Source of the DNA: Sphingomonas sp.
GTDB lineage: Bacteria > Pseudomonadota > Alphaproteobacteria > Sphingomonadales > Sphingomonadaceae
NCBI GenBank assembly: GCA_017304655.1
Contig: JAFKLY010000003.1
Location: 674,177-738,176 of the forward strand
DNA length: 64,000 bases
Direction of reading: 5' to 3'
Part shown: positions 8,464 to 17,161 of the stretch, piece by piece
Layout: every line of letters begins with the position of its first letter
Position numbering within the stretch: the first letter of the stretch is position 1
Translations under genes and position numbers: made by a program
Notes under the pieces: model-generated
Databases searched by the model: none
Told to the model about the DNA's origin: nothing
Seen by the model: the letters and a program-made list of their open reading frames with translations, nothing else

Positions 8464-10014
8464 TCAGCCACCCCGGCTGGATGGCCAGATGCCGTGATTG
8501 CCGGGCGACAGAATGCCTGCCGGATCGAGCGCGTCCTTGATCCGCGTGTAGGTCCGCCGCATCGCGTGATCGTTGAAGTCGAAGGTCGCAGCGACCTCGT
8601 CGGCAAGCGCGACATGCGCACGATAAGGCGCGCATCCCCATTCCGCCGCACGGGCATAGAGCTCGCGGATCGCGGCGCGCGCTGCCTGCACCCGCGCCGG
8701 ATCGGACGCGTCGAACATCAACATGCACGCCGCGACCATGCTGCGCGGATTGAGCAGCATCCCAACCGGGCCGAGCAGGCCATGTTTGGCCGCAACCTCA
8801 CGCACCGCCTTGTCCAGCCGCAGTGCCGCTTCGCCCGTATTGGGCAGCACCGGGGAGAAATCCATGTGCCCAAAGCCGGGGCCGAAGACAGCGCGCAGGC
8901 GCTCCAGCAGAACCTGATTCGGAATGCCCGCGGAAATATAATCGCGCGGTTCGACCTCATCCGGCCCGGCCGTGCCGGGATAAGTACGCAGTTCCAGCTC
9001 CGCGCCGTCAATCGCCGTGAGCGCCTCTTCCAGCACCTTTCGGCGCAACGCGACCATGTCCGCGCGGCCATAAAGGCCGATGCGCACATTCCATCGGCCG
9101 GGGCGAAGCACGGTCTTGAGGTTGCGCATGGTGAAGGGCTCCACGCCGTCATCCAGCGCACCATCGTCATCCGGCGTGGCGACGATCATCGGGACGCCCT
9201 GCAGCACGCCCTCCAGCAGCAGCGAGCGCAGCACATCCAGCAGCGGCCCGATGTCCTCCTGCCGATCGCAACGGATGGTGCCGATCGAGAAAATCTCCGG
9301 GCGGGGCATCAGCCAGAGACCGGCCTTGGTCACGATGCCGAAATTGGACTGCTTGAAAATCTCGTCCAGCGCCGGGCCGAAACCCCGGCGATGACGCGAC
9401 CAGAGCGGGCTGTTGGAAATCGCGCCCTGGCCGGTGCGCAGCAGTTCGCCATTGGCCAGCACCACTTCCAGCCCGCACAGCGCGGAGGCGTGGTCGCCAT
9501 GGACATTATAGCCCATACCATGCTCCAGCCCGTTGCCGATGATGCTGCCCCAGCCCAGATCGGGCACGGACATCATCAGCGGTACATCTTCGTCGCGCAA
9601 CGCCTTGTAAAGCTGCGCGAAGGAGACGCCCGGCTCGATCAGCACATGCCCCTGGCGCGCATCGATATCGAGGATGCGGTTCATCCGGCGCAGGTTGAGG
9701 ACGACCGTCTGGTCCAGCACGGGCGCCGAGCCGCCATAGCCATAATTGCGGCCCATCGACGAGGTCCAGAGGGGGAGCGCCAGCTCAGCCGCCAGTCGTA
9801 CGGCGGCCTGGACCTGCTCGACGCTGTCTGGCTGAACGACGAGGGCGGGCTGATGCCCCTGCGCCCCCGGCCCCTCGAAGGGATCGTGAAATTCGCGAAA
9901 CAGCCCCCCTTCCCGCAGCACGGCCTCCTGCCCGAGCAAAGCCGCGAAGCGGGCCTCAACCCGATCGAGCCTGTCGCCGGTGATTCGGGATACGGTCAGA
10001 TCCTTGGGGTGCAT
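8464..10014 (-). CDS. Second VAO/PCMH-family FAD oxidoreductase
   Basis: 516 aa, a diverged paralogue of the flavoprotein at 4700-6244. It shares the FAD segment (MGRNYGYGGSAP), the QSNFGIVTKAGLWL motif and the C-terminal DPAGILSPGNHGIWP of vanillyl-alcohol oxidase. The phenol-binding residues are kept at Y93 and Y464-R465. Unlike its paralogue it has no adjacent cytochrome c, so it may use oxygen or borrow the other cytochrome. It forms its own transcription unit behind the operator at 10061-10089, which it shares with the divergent hpaB-like gene. A ribosome binding site AGGAGAAGG precedes the ATG. Benzylic oxidation of a 4-hydroxyphenyl compound is likely. Confidence 0.87.
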   Translation of the reverse strand: MHPKDLTVSRITGDRLDRVEARFAALLGQEAVLREGGLFREFHDPFEGPGAQGHQPALVVQPDSVEQVQAAVRLAAELALPLWTSSMGRNYGYGGSAPVLDQTVVLNLRRMNRILDIDARQGHVLIEPGVSFAQLYKALRDEDVPLMMSVPDLGWGSIIGNGLEHGMGYNVHGDHASALCGLEVVLANGELLRTGQGAISNSPLWSRHRRGFGPALDEIFKQSNFGIVTKAGLWLMPRPEIFSIGTIRCDRQEDIGPLLDVLRSLLLEGVLQGVPMIVATPDDDGALDDGVEPFTMRNLKTVLRPGRWNVRIGLYGRADMVALRRKVLEEALTAIDGAELELRTYPGTAGPDEVEPRDYISAGIPNQVLLERLRAVFGPGFGHMDFSPVLPNTGEAALRLDKAVREVAAKHGLLGPVGMLLNPRSMVAACMLMFDASDPARVQAARAAIRELYARAAEWGCAPYRAHVALADEVAATFDFNDHAMRRTYTRIKDALDPAGILSPGNHGIWPSSRGG

Positions 10015-10060
10015 GCCTAATTCCTTCTCCTGCGCCCGATCGCTGGGCGTGATGGCTGCT

Positions 10061-10089
10061 TATAATTCTTTCAAACAGAACGCCATTTC
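10061..10089 (-). promoter_or_regulatory. Three-half-site operator between divergent flavoprotein and hydroxylase genes
   Basis: The palindrome AGAACGCCATTTC (10077-10089) is imperfect. The third half-site AATTCT ends at 10069, again after exactly 7 bp, and points toward the flavoprotein gene (start 10014). The hpaB-like gene starts 62 bp away on the other side, so one site may serve both promoters. Confidence 0.65.
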
Positions 10090-10151
10090 ATTTTGAGTTG
10101 CGTCGAGCCCGAATCGTGAATACAGATGTTTTCATCTTAGGAGAAGACATC

Positions 10152-11600
10152 ATGGCTGTTCGCACTGGCGCCCAATACAAAGCAGACCTCAAGGACGAGC
10201 GCGTCGTCTGGCTCGGTGAAGGCAAGGTGGACGTGACGAGCGATCCGCGCCTCGCTGGTTCGGTCGATGGCATGGCAGGCTATTTCGACTGGCAAAACGA
10301 TTATGCCGACGAGTGCCTGGTCGACGATCCCGAGAAGCCGGGCGAGAAGATGAACGTCAGCCTGATGCTCCCCAAGACCAAGGAGGATCTGATGATCCGC
10401 CACCGCGGCCTGGAGCGTCTGGCGCGTTATTCCAACGGCATGCTCGGCCGCACGCCCGACTATGTGAACGTCGTCCTCTCCGGCCACACCGCCCGCCGCG
10501 ACATCTGGGAACAGGGCAAGCCGGAAGGCTATGAGCGCCTGTGGAACTTCCACCGCGAAGTGATCGAGGGCGATCTGTCGATGACGCACACGATCGTCCA
10601 CGCCAACATCGACAAGGGCGCGCCGCCGCTCGCCGGCATGAACTCGGACCTCACGCTGCGCGTCGTCGACCGCAACGAGAATGGCGTGATCGTGCGTGGC
10701 GGCAAGGTGCTCGCGACGCTCGGCCCCCTCGCCGACGAACTCTACGTCTATTCCTCCGCCCCGATCCCCTCGGGCGCCGAGCAATATGCGCTGATCTTCT
10801 CGATCCCCGTGAAGACCAAGGGCGTCATCCAGATCTGCCGCGATCATTATGGCGTGAACGCCAGCGTGGCCGACGCGCCTTTCTCCTCCCGCTTCGACGA
10901 GCAGGACGCCTTCGTGATCTTCGACGATGTCGAGGTGCCGTATGAGCGCCTGTTCTGCGATGGCGACTTGAATGTATATAACACTCTAAATGCGGGCGTC
11001 TCGCCGGGCAACACGCTCCAGCAGACCGCGATCCGCGCGATGGTGAAGTTGGAGTTCGCCTATGATCTGTGTTCCAGCATCGCCAAGGTCACGAACAGCC
11101 TGAATGCGCCGGACGTCGCCCTGCAACTGGGCGAGATCCACGCCTATCTCTCGCTCACCCGCTCCGCGATCGTCGCGGCTGAGGCACGCGCGCACGACTG
11201 GGGCGCCGGCGCCTTCTTCCCGCATCGCGACCTTTCCGTGCTGCGCTGCGTGATGCCGGGCTGGATGACGCGCGTGAACGAGATCATCCGGACCATCGGC
11301 TCGCACAACCTGCTCTGCACGCCGTCGCTCGCCCTGTTCGAGGACGCCGAGATCGGCGACCTGCTGCGCAAATATCTCCCCGGCTCGAACGGCATGGCCG
11401 CCGAGGATCGCGCCCGCATCATGCGCATGGCCTGGGACTTTGCCGGCTCGGCGCTGGGCAGCCGCATCGAGCTCTACGAGATGTTCTACCTGACCAGCCA
11501 GGGCCGCGCACGCATCGGCGACCATATGAACGCCCAGCGCGACGGCGAATGGGGCCAGGTGCGCGAGTTCATGGAGAAGTCCGGCATTCTGCCGGGCTGA
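10152..11600 (+). CDS. HpaB-family flavin-dependent aromatic hydroxylase, oxygenase component
   Basis: 482 aa from the ATG at 10152, which is preceded by TTAGGAGA; an upstream TTG in the same frame has no ribosome binding site. The N-terminus RTGAQYKADLKDERVVWLGEG and the DVTSDPRLAG segment are signatures of 4-hydroxyphenylacetate 3-hydroxylase (HpaB), which has an acyl-CoA-dehydrogenase-like fold. The family uses FADH2 supplied by a separate reductase to hydroxylate phenols ortho or para to the hydroxyl. The reductase gene follows 22 bp downstream. The substrate is probably a 4-hydroxyphenyl compound made or released by the neighbouring enzymes, but hydroxyphenylacetate itself is not shown. 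A short AT-rich patch occurs at 10968-10992. Confidence 0.88.
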   Translation: MAVRTGAQYKADLKDERVVWLGEGKVDVTSDPRLAGSVDGMAGYFDWQNDYADECLVDDPEKPGEKMNVSLMLPKTKEDLMIRHRGLERLARYSNGMLGRTPDYVNVVLSGHTARRDIWEQGKPEGYERLWNFHREVIEGDLSMTHTIVHANIDKGAPPLAGMNSDLTLRVVDRNENGVIVRGGKVLATLGPLADELYVYSSAPIPSGAEQYALIFSIPVKTKGVIQICRDHYGVNASVADAPFSSRFDEQDAFVIFDDVEVPYERLFCDGDLNVYNTLNAGVSPGNTLQQTAIRAMVKLEFAYDLCSSIAKVTNSLNAPDVALQLGEIHAYLSLTRSAIVAAEARAHDWGAGAFFPHRDLSVLRCVMPGWMTRVNEIIRTIGSHNLLCTPSLALFEDAEIGDLLRKYLPGSNGMAAEDRARIMRMAWDFAGSALGSRIELYEMFYLTSQGRARIGDHMNAQRDGEWGQVREFMEKSGILPG

Positions 11601-11622
11601 AGCACGCAGGACGGACCAGGTC

Positions 11623-12132
11623 ATGACGACGATCCAGGAGCGGAACGAAACGCTGGCAGCGGACTTTCGCGGAGCGATGCGGCGGTTGGCGAGCGGCGTG
11701 GCCCTCGTCACCACCGCAGACGACAATGGCGCGCGTTATGGCATCGCCATGACGGCGCTGATGTCACTGAGCATGGAGCCGCCCTCCCTGCTGATCGCCG
11801 TCAACCGCACCGCGTCCCTGTGCGAACCGCTGGTTGCGCGCGGACGCTTCGGGATAAGCCTGCTGGGCCGCGATCAGGAACAGACCTGCCAGGACTTCGT
11901 CTCGGCGCCCGCCGACAGGCGTTTCGATGTCGCCGACTGGGATACCCATGAAAGCGGCGTCCCCCTGCTCCGCTCGGCGCTTGCCGGCATCGTCTGCACG
12001 CTCGATCAGGCCGAACCGTTCGGCAGCCATATGGTCATCCGCGGACTCGTCGACTATGTCTCGCTCGCATCGACCAGCGATGCGCTGGTCTATCTCGATG
12101 GTCGCTACGGCGGAATGGCAGTGAATGTCTGA
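11623..12132 (+). CDS. Flavin reductase component (HpaC-like)
   Basis: 169 aa of the flavin reductase-like FMN-binding family. The N-terminal segment FRGAMRRLASGVALVTTAD and the central GIAMTALMSLSMEPPSLLIAVN are the family hallmarks. It should use NAD(P)H to reduce free flavin and hand it to the oxygenase encoded just upstream, as HpaC does for HpaB. It lies 22 bp after the oxygenase gene, and its end overlaps the TetR gene by 8 bp, so the three form one operon. Confidence 0.88.
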   Translation: MTTIQERNETLAADFRGAMRRLASGVALVTTADDNGARYGIAMTALMSLSMEPPSLLIAVNRTASLCEPLVARGRFGISLLGRDQEQTCQDFVSAPADRRFDVADWDTHESGVPLLRSALAGIVCTLDQAEPFGSHMVIRGLVDYVSLASTSDALVYLDGRYGGMAVNV

Positions 12133-12790
12133 ACAGACGGCGGGCAGCAAAGCGCGCAGAGCCAGACCGGCTCCCGATCAGTCCAGCCGCGCCCGCTTCC
12201 TCGAAGCCGCCGACGATCAGTTCATCCTGCACGGCTATGATGGCTGCACCATCCGCGCGATCGCCGCGCAGGCCGGGACCAGCCTCGCCTCGCTCAGCCG
12301 CAACTGGACGAGCAAGCGTCATCTGTTCGAGGACGTGTTCGAGCGTCATTTCGCGCCGATCCACGCAGCACAGAATGCGAGCTTCGACGCGCTGGAGCGG
12401 GTCGGCAATGCCGGCGTCCGCGAGATCATTCAGGCCTTTTTCGATTCAGCGCTCAGCCGCAGCGGCAGCGCGGGAGAGAACCGCAAGAGCCACATGGTCT
12501 ATTGCTGCGCCCTCACCGACCCGTCCGAGGAAGCGCGCAGCATCACGCGGCCCCTGGTGACGCCGGTGCGCAACCGGCTCATCGCCTTGTTGAGACAGGC
12601 GATGCCGGAGCTGGACGAGCACAGCTTCTTCCTCGCCATGACGATTGTCCTCGGCGCCTATCTCTACCCGCAGGCTTATGGCGAGCGCCTCGCCACGATC
12701 ATGGACGTCGATCTCGGCCCATTCGATTGGCACAAGGCCAGCCAGACCCTGGCAAACCTCATCAGCGCGGGGCTGGACCGGCGCGCCTGA
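12125..12790 (+). CDS. TetR/AcrR-family transcriptional regulator
   Basis: 221 aa. An N-terminal helix-turn-helix covers roughly residues 18-65 (ARFLEAADDQFILHGYDG, then TIRAIAAQAGTSLASLSRNW, then FEDVFERHF), which is the TetR DNA-binding domain. The C-terminal half is an all-helical ligand-binding region. Its start overlaps the flavin reductase gene. It may act as a local ligand-responsive repressor on top of the proposed IclR control, but no TetR-type palindrome was recognised nearby. A terminator follows. Confidence 0.88.
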   Translation: MSEQTAGSKARRARPAPDQSSRARFLEAADDQFILHGYDGCTIRAIAAQAGTSLASLSRNWTSKRHLFEDVFERHFAPIHAAQNASFDALERVGNAGVREIIQAFFDSALSRSGSAGENRKSHMVYCCALTDPSEEARSITRPLVTPVRNRLIALLRQAMPELDEHSFFLAMTIVLGAYLYPQAYGERLATIMDVDLGPFDWHKASQTLANLISAGLDRRA

Positions 12791-12845
12791 AACCTGTGAT
12801 CGGAGTAACGCACCCGCTCCGAACGTGCGTTGCTGAAAGAGGTAA

Positions 12846-12877
12846 GGCCTCCAGCATCACTGCCGGAGGCCCTTTCC
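12846..12877. terminator. Intrinsic terminator between convergent genes
   Basis: A 7-bp stem GGCCTCC/GGAGGCC with a 12-nt loop, followed by CTTTCCT, lies between the TetR gene and the convergent carotenoid oxygenase gene. It probably serves the plus-strand operon. Confidence 0.65.
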
Positions 12878-12880
12878 TCA

Positions 12881-14356
12881 TCACGCGGCCTTTTCGAGCG
12901 GCTTGATGCTGTCAGCGTCGGCCCAGTTGCCGTGCAGGCCGAAGCGCAGGCGAACGGGGATGTTGATCGTGCAGATCGGCCCCTTGGCGATATTGGTCGC
13001 CTCGAAGATCAGCAGGTCGCTGCCCCGCTCCTCCAGCCGGTTGCAGACCATGACGATCCAGCCATCGCCTTCCGCCGCATCCGGCGAACGGGGCACGAAG
13101 CAGGGCTCCTGGATGGACGAGACAGGCCCGCACCACCATTTCTGCTCCGCTCCAGTCTCCAGATCGACGAAGCCAAGCGTGTTCATCACCCAGCCGCCGG
13201 CGCTGCCGCCCTTGCGCTCGACCGGCTGGGATGGATCGATCACGACCATCCAGCCATAACGGTTCTTCTTGCCGGTGAACCGGTCGTCGATCTTGGGGAA
13301 CTCGCCGATCATCTCGGAGAGACGAGCCGACTTATAGTCTTCGTCATTCTGGTTCATGTCGACGGTCCAGCGCGTCAGATAGGTCGCGCCCGCCACCGGA
13401 TCGAACGGCTTGTCGTTGATGTCCGGGAAGAAGGGCATCATGTTGTTGGCCGCCACCGGCAGGTCGAGGTGGATCTTCGACCCGTCCTGGAAGGCGTTCA
13501 TCACATGCGCGGTGAAGCAATTGCCGCCCGTGAACCAGCGAATGTCTTCTGCCGTCGTACCCGGCTTGCGAGGCATCACCGCCAGATAGGTCGGCATCGA
13601 GGTATCAAAGCCGAAATGCGGCTTGCCGGCAGCCAGCCGCTCCCAGCTGCTCGTCATCGGCATCACCGAGAAGAGCGCATAGTCCGGCGTGATCGCGAAG
13701 TCGTGCATCATGCAGTAATAGGGCGTCTCGAACCAGACATCGTAGAGCAGTTCGCCTTCGGGGCTGATCTCATAATAGGTCATGTCGCGCGTCAGCACGC
13801 CCTTGGAGGCATAGCCGAAGCTGCAGAGATTGCCGGTCTCGGGATCGGTCTTGGGATGCGCGGAGAAGGTCTCGCCCTTCATCTTGCCGCCGAAATCAAT
13901 GTAGCCCTGCGTCTCGAGCGTTACTGCGTCCATCACCAGCGGTGGCGAATCTTCCTTGAGCGCGTACAGCCGTCCGCCATGGATATAGGCATTGGTGTTG
14001 GCCGTGCCGCGGATCTTCCCCTTGACTGCCTCGTCGTCGGTCAGGGGATTGCGATAGGCGCCGAACAGCGCCCGGCCCGCTTCGTTCTCGAGCTTCCACT
14101 TGTCCGTCTTCGCCCAGCGCTGGGTGTAGTTCACCTTGCCGTTCCTGAAGCGGAACATGGAGATCATGCCGTCGCCGTTGAACGCGATGTCGTCGCCCAG
14201 CTTGGGCGGGAACTGATGCTCGGGCTGAACGCGGTAGAACGCGCCATTCATCTCCGGAGGGATCACGCCATGGACATTGAGATCCTCCACATTGGCCTCG
14301 ACTCGAGACGGCGTGTTGAAGCCCGTGAAGGCCGGAACGTCGGGAAATGTGGTCAT
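12881..14356 (-). CDS. Carotenoid-cleavage-family dioxygenase of the lignostilbene/resveratrol-cleaving type
   Basis: 491 aa. The four histidines that bind the non-haem iron are visible: H167 (SAHPKTD), H218 (MMHDFAIT), H284 (TAHVMNAF) and H475 (GLHGNW). From memory, the resveratrol-cleaving NOV1 enzyme and lignostilbene dioxygenases bind the 4-hydroxyphenyl ring with F59, Y101 and K134. This protein has F, Y and K at exactly those numbers (FNGDG, AYRNP, YALKED). It should therefore cleave the central double bond of a 4-hydroxystilbene or 4-hydroxystyryl compound to aldehydes. It is divergent from a TonB receptor and has its own palindromic operator 69 bp upstream. Confidence 0.9.
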   Translation of the reverse strand: MTTFPDVPAFTGFNTPSRVEANVEDLNVHGVIPPEMNGAFYRVQPEHQFPPKLGDDIAFNGDGMISMFRFRNGKVNYTQRWAKTDKWKLENEAGRALFGAYRNPLTDDEAVKGKIRGTANTNAYIHGGRLYALKEDSPPLVMDAVTLETQGYIDFGGKMKGETFSAHPKTDPETGNLCSFGYASKGVLTRDMTYYEISPEGELLYDVWFETPYYCMMHDFAITPDYALFSVMPMTSSWERLAAGKPHFGFDTSMPTYLAVMPRKPGTTAEDIRWFTGGNCFTAHVMNAFQDGSKIHLDLPVAANNMMPFFPDINDKPFDPVAGATYLTRWTVDMNQNDEDYKSARLSEMIGEFPKIDDRFTGKKNRYGWMVVIDPSQPVERKGGSAGGWVMNTLGFVDLETGAEQKWWCGPVSSIQEPCFVPRSPDAAEGDGWIVMVCNRLEERGSDLLIFEATNIAKGPICTINIPVRLRFGLHGNWADADSIKPLEKAA

Positions 14357-14425
14357 CGCGATCTCCTAAAGACGGGACGTCCGTAACCGGCCGGCAGCCA
14401 CTGGCACGACGATCTCATTAAAAAT

Positions 14426-14438
14426 AGAACGCCATTCT
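14426..14438 (-). promoter_or_regulatory. Palindromic operator upstream of the carotenoid oxygenase
   Basis: AGAACGCCATTCT matches the palindromic part of the shared operator and differs from perfect symmetry at one pair. A convincing third half-site at the 7-bp position is not visible on either side, so this copy may be weaker. Confidence 0.6.
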
Positions 14439-14536
14439 AAAATCGATTCGCCCGTTTGTCCAGTGTGCTCTTGTCGCCACAGCTCGCCGCGTCGCGCCAG
14501 GCCGCCAATTGACAAGACAACAACCAGACTATAAAA

Positions 14537-14565
14537 AGAACATCGTTCTGTCTAAAAGAACACAG
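14537..14565 (+). promoter_or_regulatory. Three-half-site operator upstream of the TonB receptor
   Basis: A perfect palindrome AGAACATCGTTCT (14537-14549) is followed by a 7-bp spacer and a third AGAAC at 14557-14561, on the side of the receptor gene that starts at 14625. It has the same layout as the operator at 8371-8399. Confidence 0.75.
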
Positions 14566-14624
14566 TCAAGGTGCGCCTCTACGGCAGGCAGCGCCTTGTT
14601 CATGCAGGGATCTGGAGGGGTTAG

Positions 14625-16943
14625 ATGAGGCAACAATTCCGTATCGTCACGCTGCTGGCCGGCGCCGCCATGGGCGCGCTGATGGCAGCACAGGCCCGGG
14701 CGCAGGACGCACCGGCGGACGACACCAGCGCATCCGAACAGGAAATCGTCGTCACGGCGCAGTTCCGTCAGGAAAATGTTCAGAAGACCGCGCTGTCGAT
14801 CGACGTGCTCTCCGCCGAGAAGCTGTCCCAGGCTGGCGTCGCTCAGGCGACCGACATCGCCCGCCTCTCCCCCGGCGTGCAGATCACCCAGGGCGGCTCG
14901 GCCCTGCAGATCTACATCCGCGGCGCTGGCGACTTCTCCACGACCGGCTACAGCAACTCGGCCGTCGCGCAGAATTATGACGGCGTGTTCGCCGCGCGCA
15001 GCCAGTTCGTCACCGGCACCTTCTACGATCTGGAGCGCATCGAAGTGCTCAAGGGGCCGCAGGGCACGCTTTATGGTCGCAACGCCACTGGCGGATCGCT
15101 GAACATCATTCCCGTCCAGCCCAAGCTCGGCCGCTTCGAAGGCTATGTGAGCGCCGGCTTCCAGAACTATAACGGCTTCAGCGCGGAAGGCGCGATCAAC
15201 GTGCCGATCGGCGAGAATTCGGCCATTCGCGCGTCTTTCCAGGGCGTCTCACGTGATGGCTACATCAGCGACGGCACGGATGACGACAAGCACCATTCGT
15301 TCCGCCTGCAGTTCAAGACCGAGCCGACCGAAGGCGTCACGCTCCGCGTCGGCCTCAACTATCAGCATCTGGGCGGTCGCGGCCCGGGCAAGGTCGTCTA
15401 TGAGCCGACCGCTCCGAACGGCCCCGGCATCACCAATCCGCAGCCGATCATTCCCGCCGACCGCTGGGAATCGATCAACAAGACGCTCAACGATCTGATC
15501 TCAAAGACCACGGCGCCTCCGGGCATCTATCCGATCGACACGAGCAAGGCCTATCAGAACATGACGGTCTGGGGCCTCAACGCCCATCTCGACTGGGATC
15601 TCGGCCCGGCCGTGCTGACCGTCATTCCAGCCTGGCAACGCGTGACGATGGACTCGCTCTCGCTGCCGGCGCTGAGCTTCAGCACCAACAATGCCTTCAC
15701 TGGCGAGCCCTCGGTCTCCGATGCGCAGACTCTCGAACTGCGCCTGGGCCATGCGGACGAGAAGCTGAAGTGGGTGCTCGGTGGCTACTACTTCAATGAA
15801 GACCAGGACAGCTACAATGCCGTTCGCCTCGGCTTCGCGTCCGACACGGCGTTCATCGCCAAGCTGAACACGAAGTCCTACGCCGCGTTCGGCGAGATGA
15901 CCTATTCGATTACCGACACCCTCCGCCTGACCGGCGGCATTCGCTACACGACCGAAACCAAGACGGTCGACGCGCATCGCTATGCCTTCAAGGGCAGCGC
16001 GGGCTGCGTTGCCGGCGGCACCGGCCCCGGCCAGAGCTGCGAACTGCTCACCACCCGCGGCACCAACGTCAAGGGCACCTATGATGCCAACCGGGTCAAC
16101 TTCAAGATCGGCGCCGAGTTCGATGCCGGCCCGAACAGCATGATCTATGCAAGCGTGGTCACCGGCTTCAAGTCGGGCGGCCAGTCCAATGCCGACCTCG
16201 ACCCTTACAAGCCGGAAGAAGTCACTGCCTACACGATTGGCACCAAGAACCGGCTGTTCGACCGGCTGGTCCAGTTCAATGCCGAACTGTTCTACATGGA
16301 CTATAAGGACCGGCAGGAGAACTTCTCCGTGCTCGATCGCGGCGGCGCGCAGGTCTCCGCCCTGTTCAACGCAGGCAAGGCCGTGGCCAAGGGCGGCAGC
16401 GTCGACCTGACGCTGTTCCCGAGCCGCAACGACCAATTCCGCCTCGCAGTCGAGTACACCGACAGCGAGTATAAGGACTTCGCGTACCGCAACTATCGCG
16501 CCGCCGACCCCTCGGCTCGCACCGCCTGCCCCGTCACACCGGTTGTAGGCGGCACGGCGCAGACCGGCTTCTGGACGATCAACTGCATCGGCTTCCAGCT
16601 TCCGCGCACACCGAAATGGTCGGGCACGGTCAGCTACACGCACAGCTTTGATCTGCCGAACGGCGCCAAGGTGGACTTCGCACCGGACATGGTCTTCGCG
16701 TCCTCGCGCTGGCTCAGTGCCGAGTTTGTGGAGAATGCGCTGGGCGAGGCCTATGCGCAGTTCAATGCGAGCCTGACCTATCGCTCGCCGGATGACGGCT
16801 ATTCCATCCAGCTGTTCGTTCGCAACATCACGGACGAGGCCGTCTACAACGGCACGCAGCAATATCCGTTCATCAACAACTATAACGGCCAGGATATCTC
16901 GCCGCCGCGCACCTATGGCGCGCGCTTCCGCGCGAAGTTCTGA
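14625..16943 (+). CDS. TonB-dependent outer-membrane receptor of the aromatic regulon
   Basis: 772 aa. The signal peptide is roughly residues 1-26 (cleavage near AQARAQ). A TonB-box-like EIVVTAQ opens the plug domain (about 40-160), and the beta-barrel ends in a terminal phenylalanine (GARFRAKF). Sphingomonads use many such receptors for the uptake of sparingly soluble or bulky aromatics. The gene lies behind the regulon operator and is divergent from the stilbene-cleaving-type dioxygenase, which suggests it imports the parent compound. It has no N-terminal signalling extension and no neighbouring FecIR pair. A strong terminator follows. Confidence 0.92.
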   Translation: MRQQFRIVTLLAGAAMGALMAAQARAQDAPADDTSASEQEIVVTAQFRQENVQKTALSIDVLSAEKLSQAGVAQATDIARLSPGVQITQGGSALQIYIRGAGDFSTTGYSNSAVAQNYDGVFAARSQFVTGTFYDLERIEVLKGPQGTLYGRNATGGSLNIIPVQPKLGRFEGYVSAGFQNYNGFSAEGAINVPIGENSAIRASFQGVSRDGYISDGTDDDKHHSFRLQFKTEPTEGVTLRVGLNYQHLGGRGPGKVVYEPTAPNGPGITNPQPIIPADRWESINKTLNDLISKTTAPPGIYPIDTSKAYQNMTVWGLNAHLDWDLGPAVLTVIPAWQRVTMDSLSLPALSFSTNNAFTGEPSVSDAQTLELRLGHADEKLKWVLGGYYFNEDQDSYNAVRLGFASDTAFIAKLNTKSYAAFGEMTYSITDTLRLTGGIRYTTETKTVDAHRYAFKGSAGCVAGGTGPGQSCELLTTRGTNVKGTYDANRVNFKIGAEFDAGPNSMIYASVVTGFKSGGQSNADLDPYKPEEVTAYTIGTKNRLFDRLVQFNAELFYMDYKDRQENFSVLDRGGAQVSALFNAGKAVAKGGSVDLTLFPSRNDQFRLAVEYTDSEYKDFAYRNYRAADPSARTACPVTPVVGGTAQTGFWTINCIGFQLPRTPKWSGTVSYTHSFDLPNGAKVDFAPDMVFASSRWLSAEFVENALGEAYAQFNASLTYRSPDDGYSIQLFVRNITDEAVYNGTQQYPFINNYNGQDISPPRTYGARFRAKF

Positions 16944-16950
16944 CGGTCTC

Positions 16951-16990
16951 GGGGCAGCCCGGCGCCTCTCCGCCGGGCTGCCCCTTCTCT
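16951..16990 (+). terminator. Strong intrinsic terminator after the TonB receptor
   Basis: A perfect 13-bp stem (GGGGCAGCCCGGC pairing with 16972-16984) with an 8-nt loop, followed by TTCTCTCT, starts 8 bp after the stop codon. Confidence 0.9.
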
Positions 16991-17121
16991 CTCCACCGAC
17001 CAGCGCCAGAGCCAGGGCCGCGCCAAAACGCACACCCGCCAGCGCAGCCGCACCAAAGCGGCAAAACCCCGGCCGACGGCCTCGCTTTTTGATTGATCTT
17101 TCTCGTCGGCCTGATAAAAAT

Positions 17122-17150
17122 AGAATGATATTCTGTTAAACAGAACGATA
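17122..17150 (+). promoter_or_regulatory. Three-half-site operator right before the gentisate-type operon
   Basis: The palindrome AGAATGATATTCT (17122-17134), a 7-bp spacer and a third half-site AGAACGATA (17142-17150) are present. The end of the site is only 11 bp from the start codon at 17162, much closer than at the other promoters, so either the leader is very short or the site also covers the promoter. Confidence 0.72.
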
Positions 17151-17161
17151 GGGATTCGGGA

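Noticed and set aside
10098..10151. TTG start 54 bp upstream of the HpaB-type start
   Set aside because: No ribosome binding site; it would add residues from the operator region, while ATG 10152 has a clear AGGAGA.
14446..14454. Third half-site beside the operator at 14426
   Set aside because: The bases at the 7-bp position on either side do not resemble AGAAC or GTTCT well enough.
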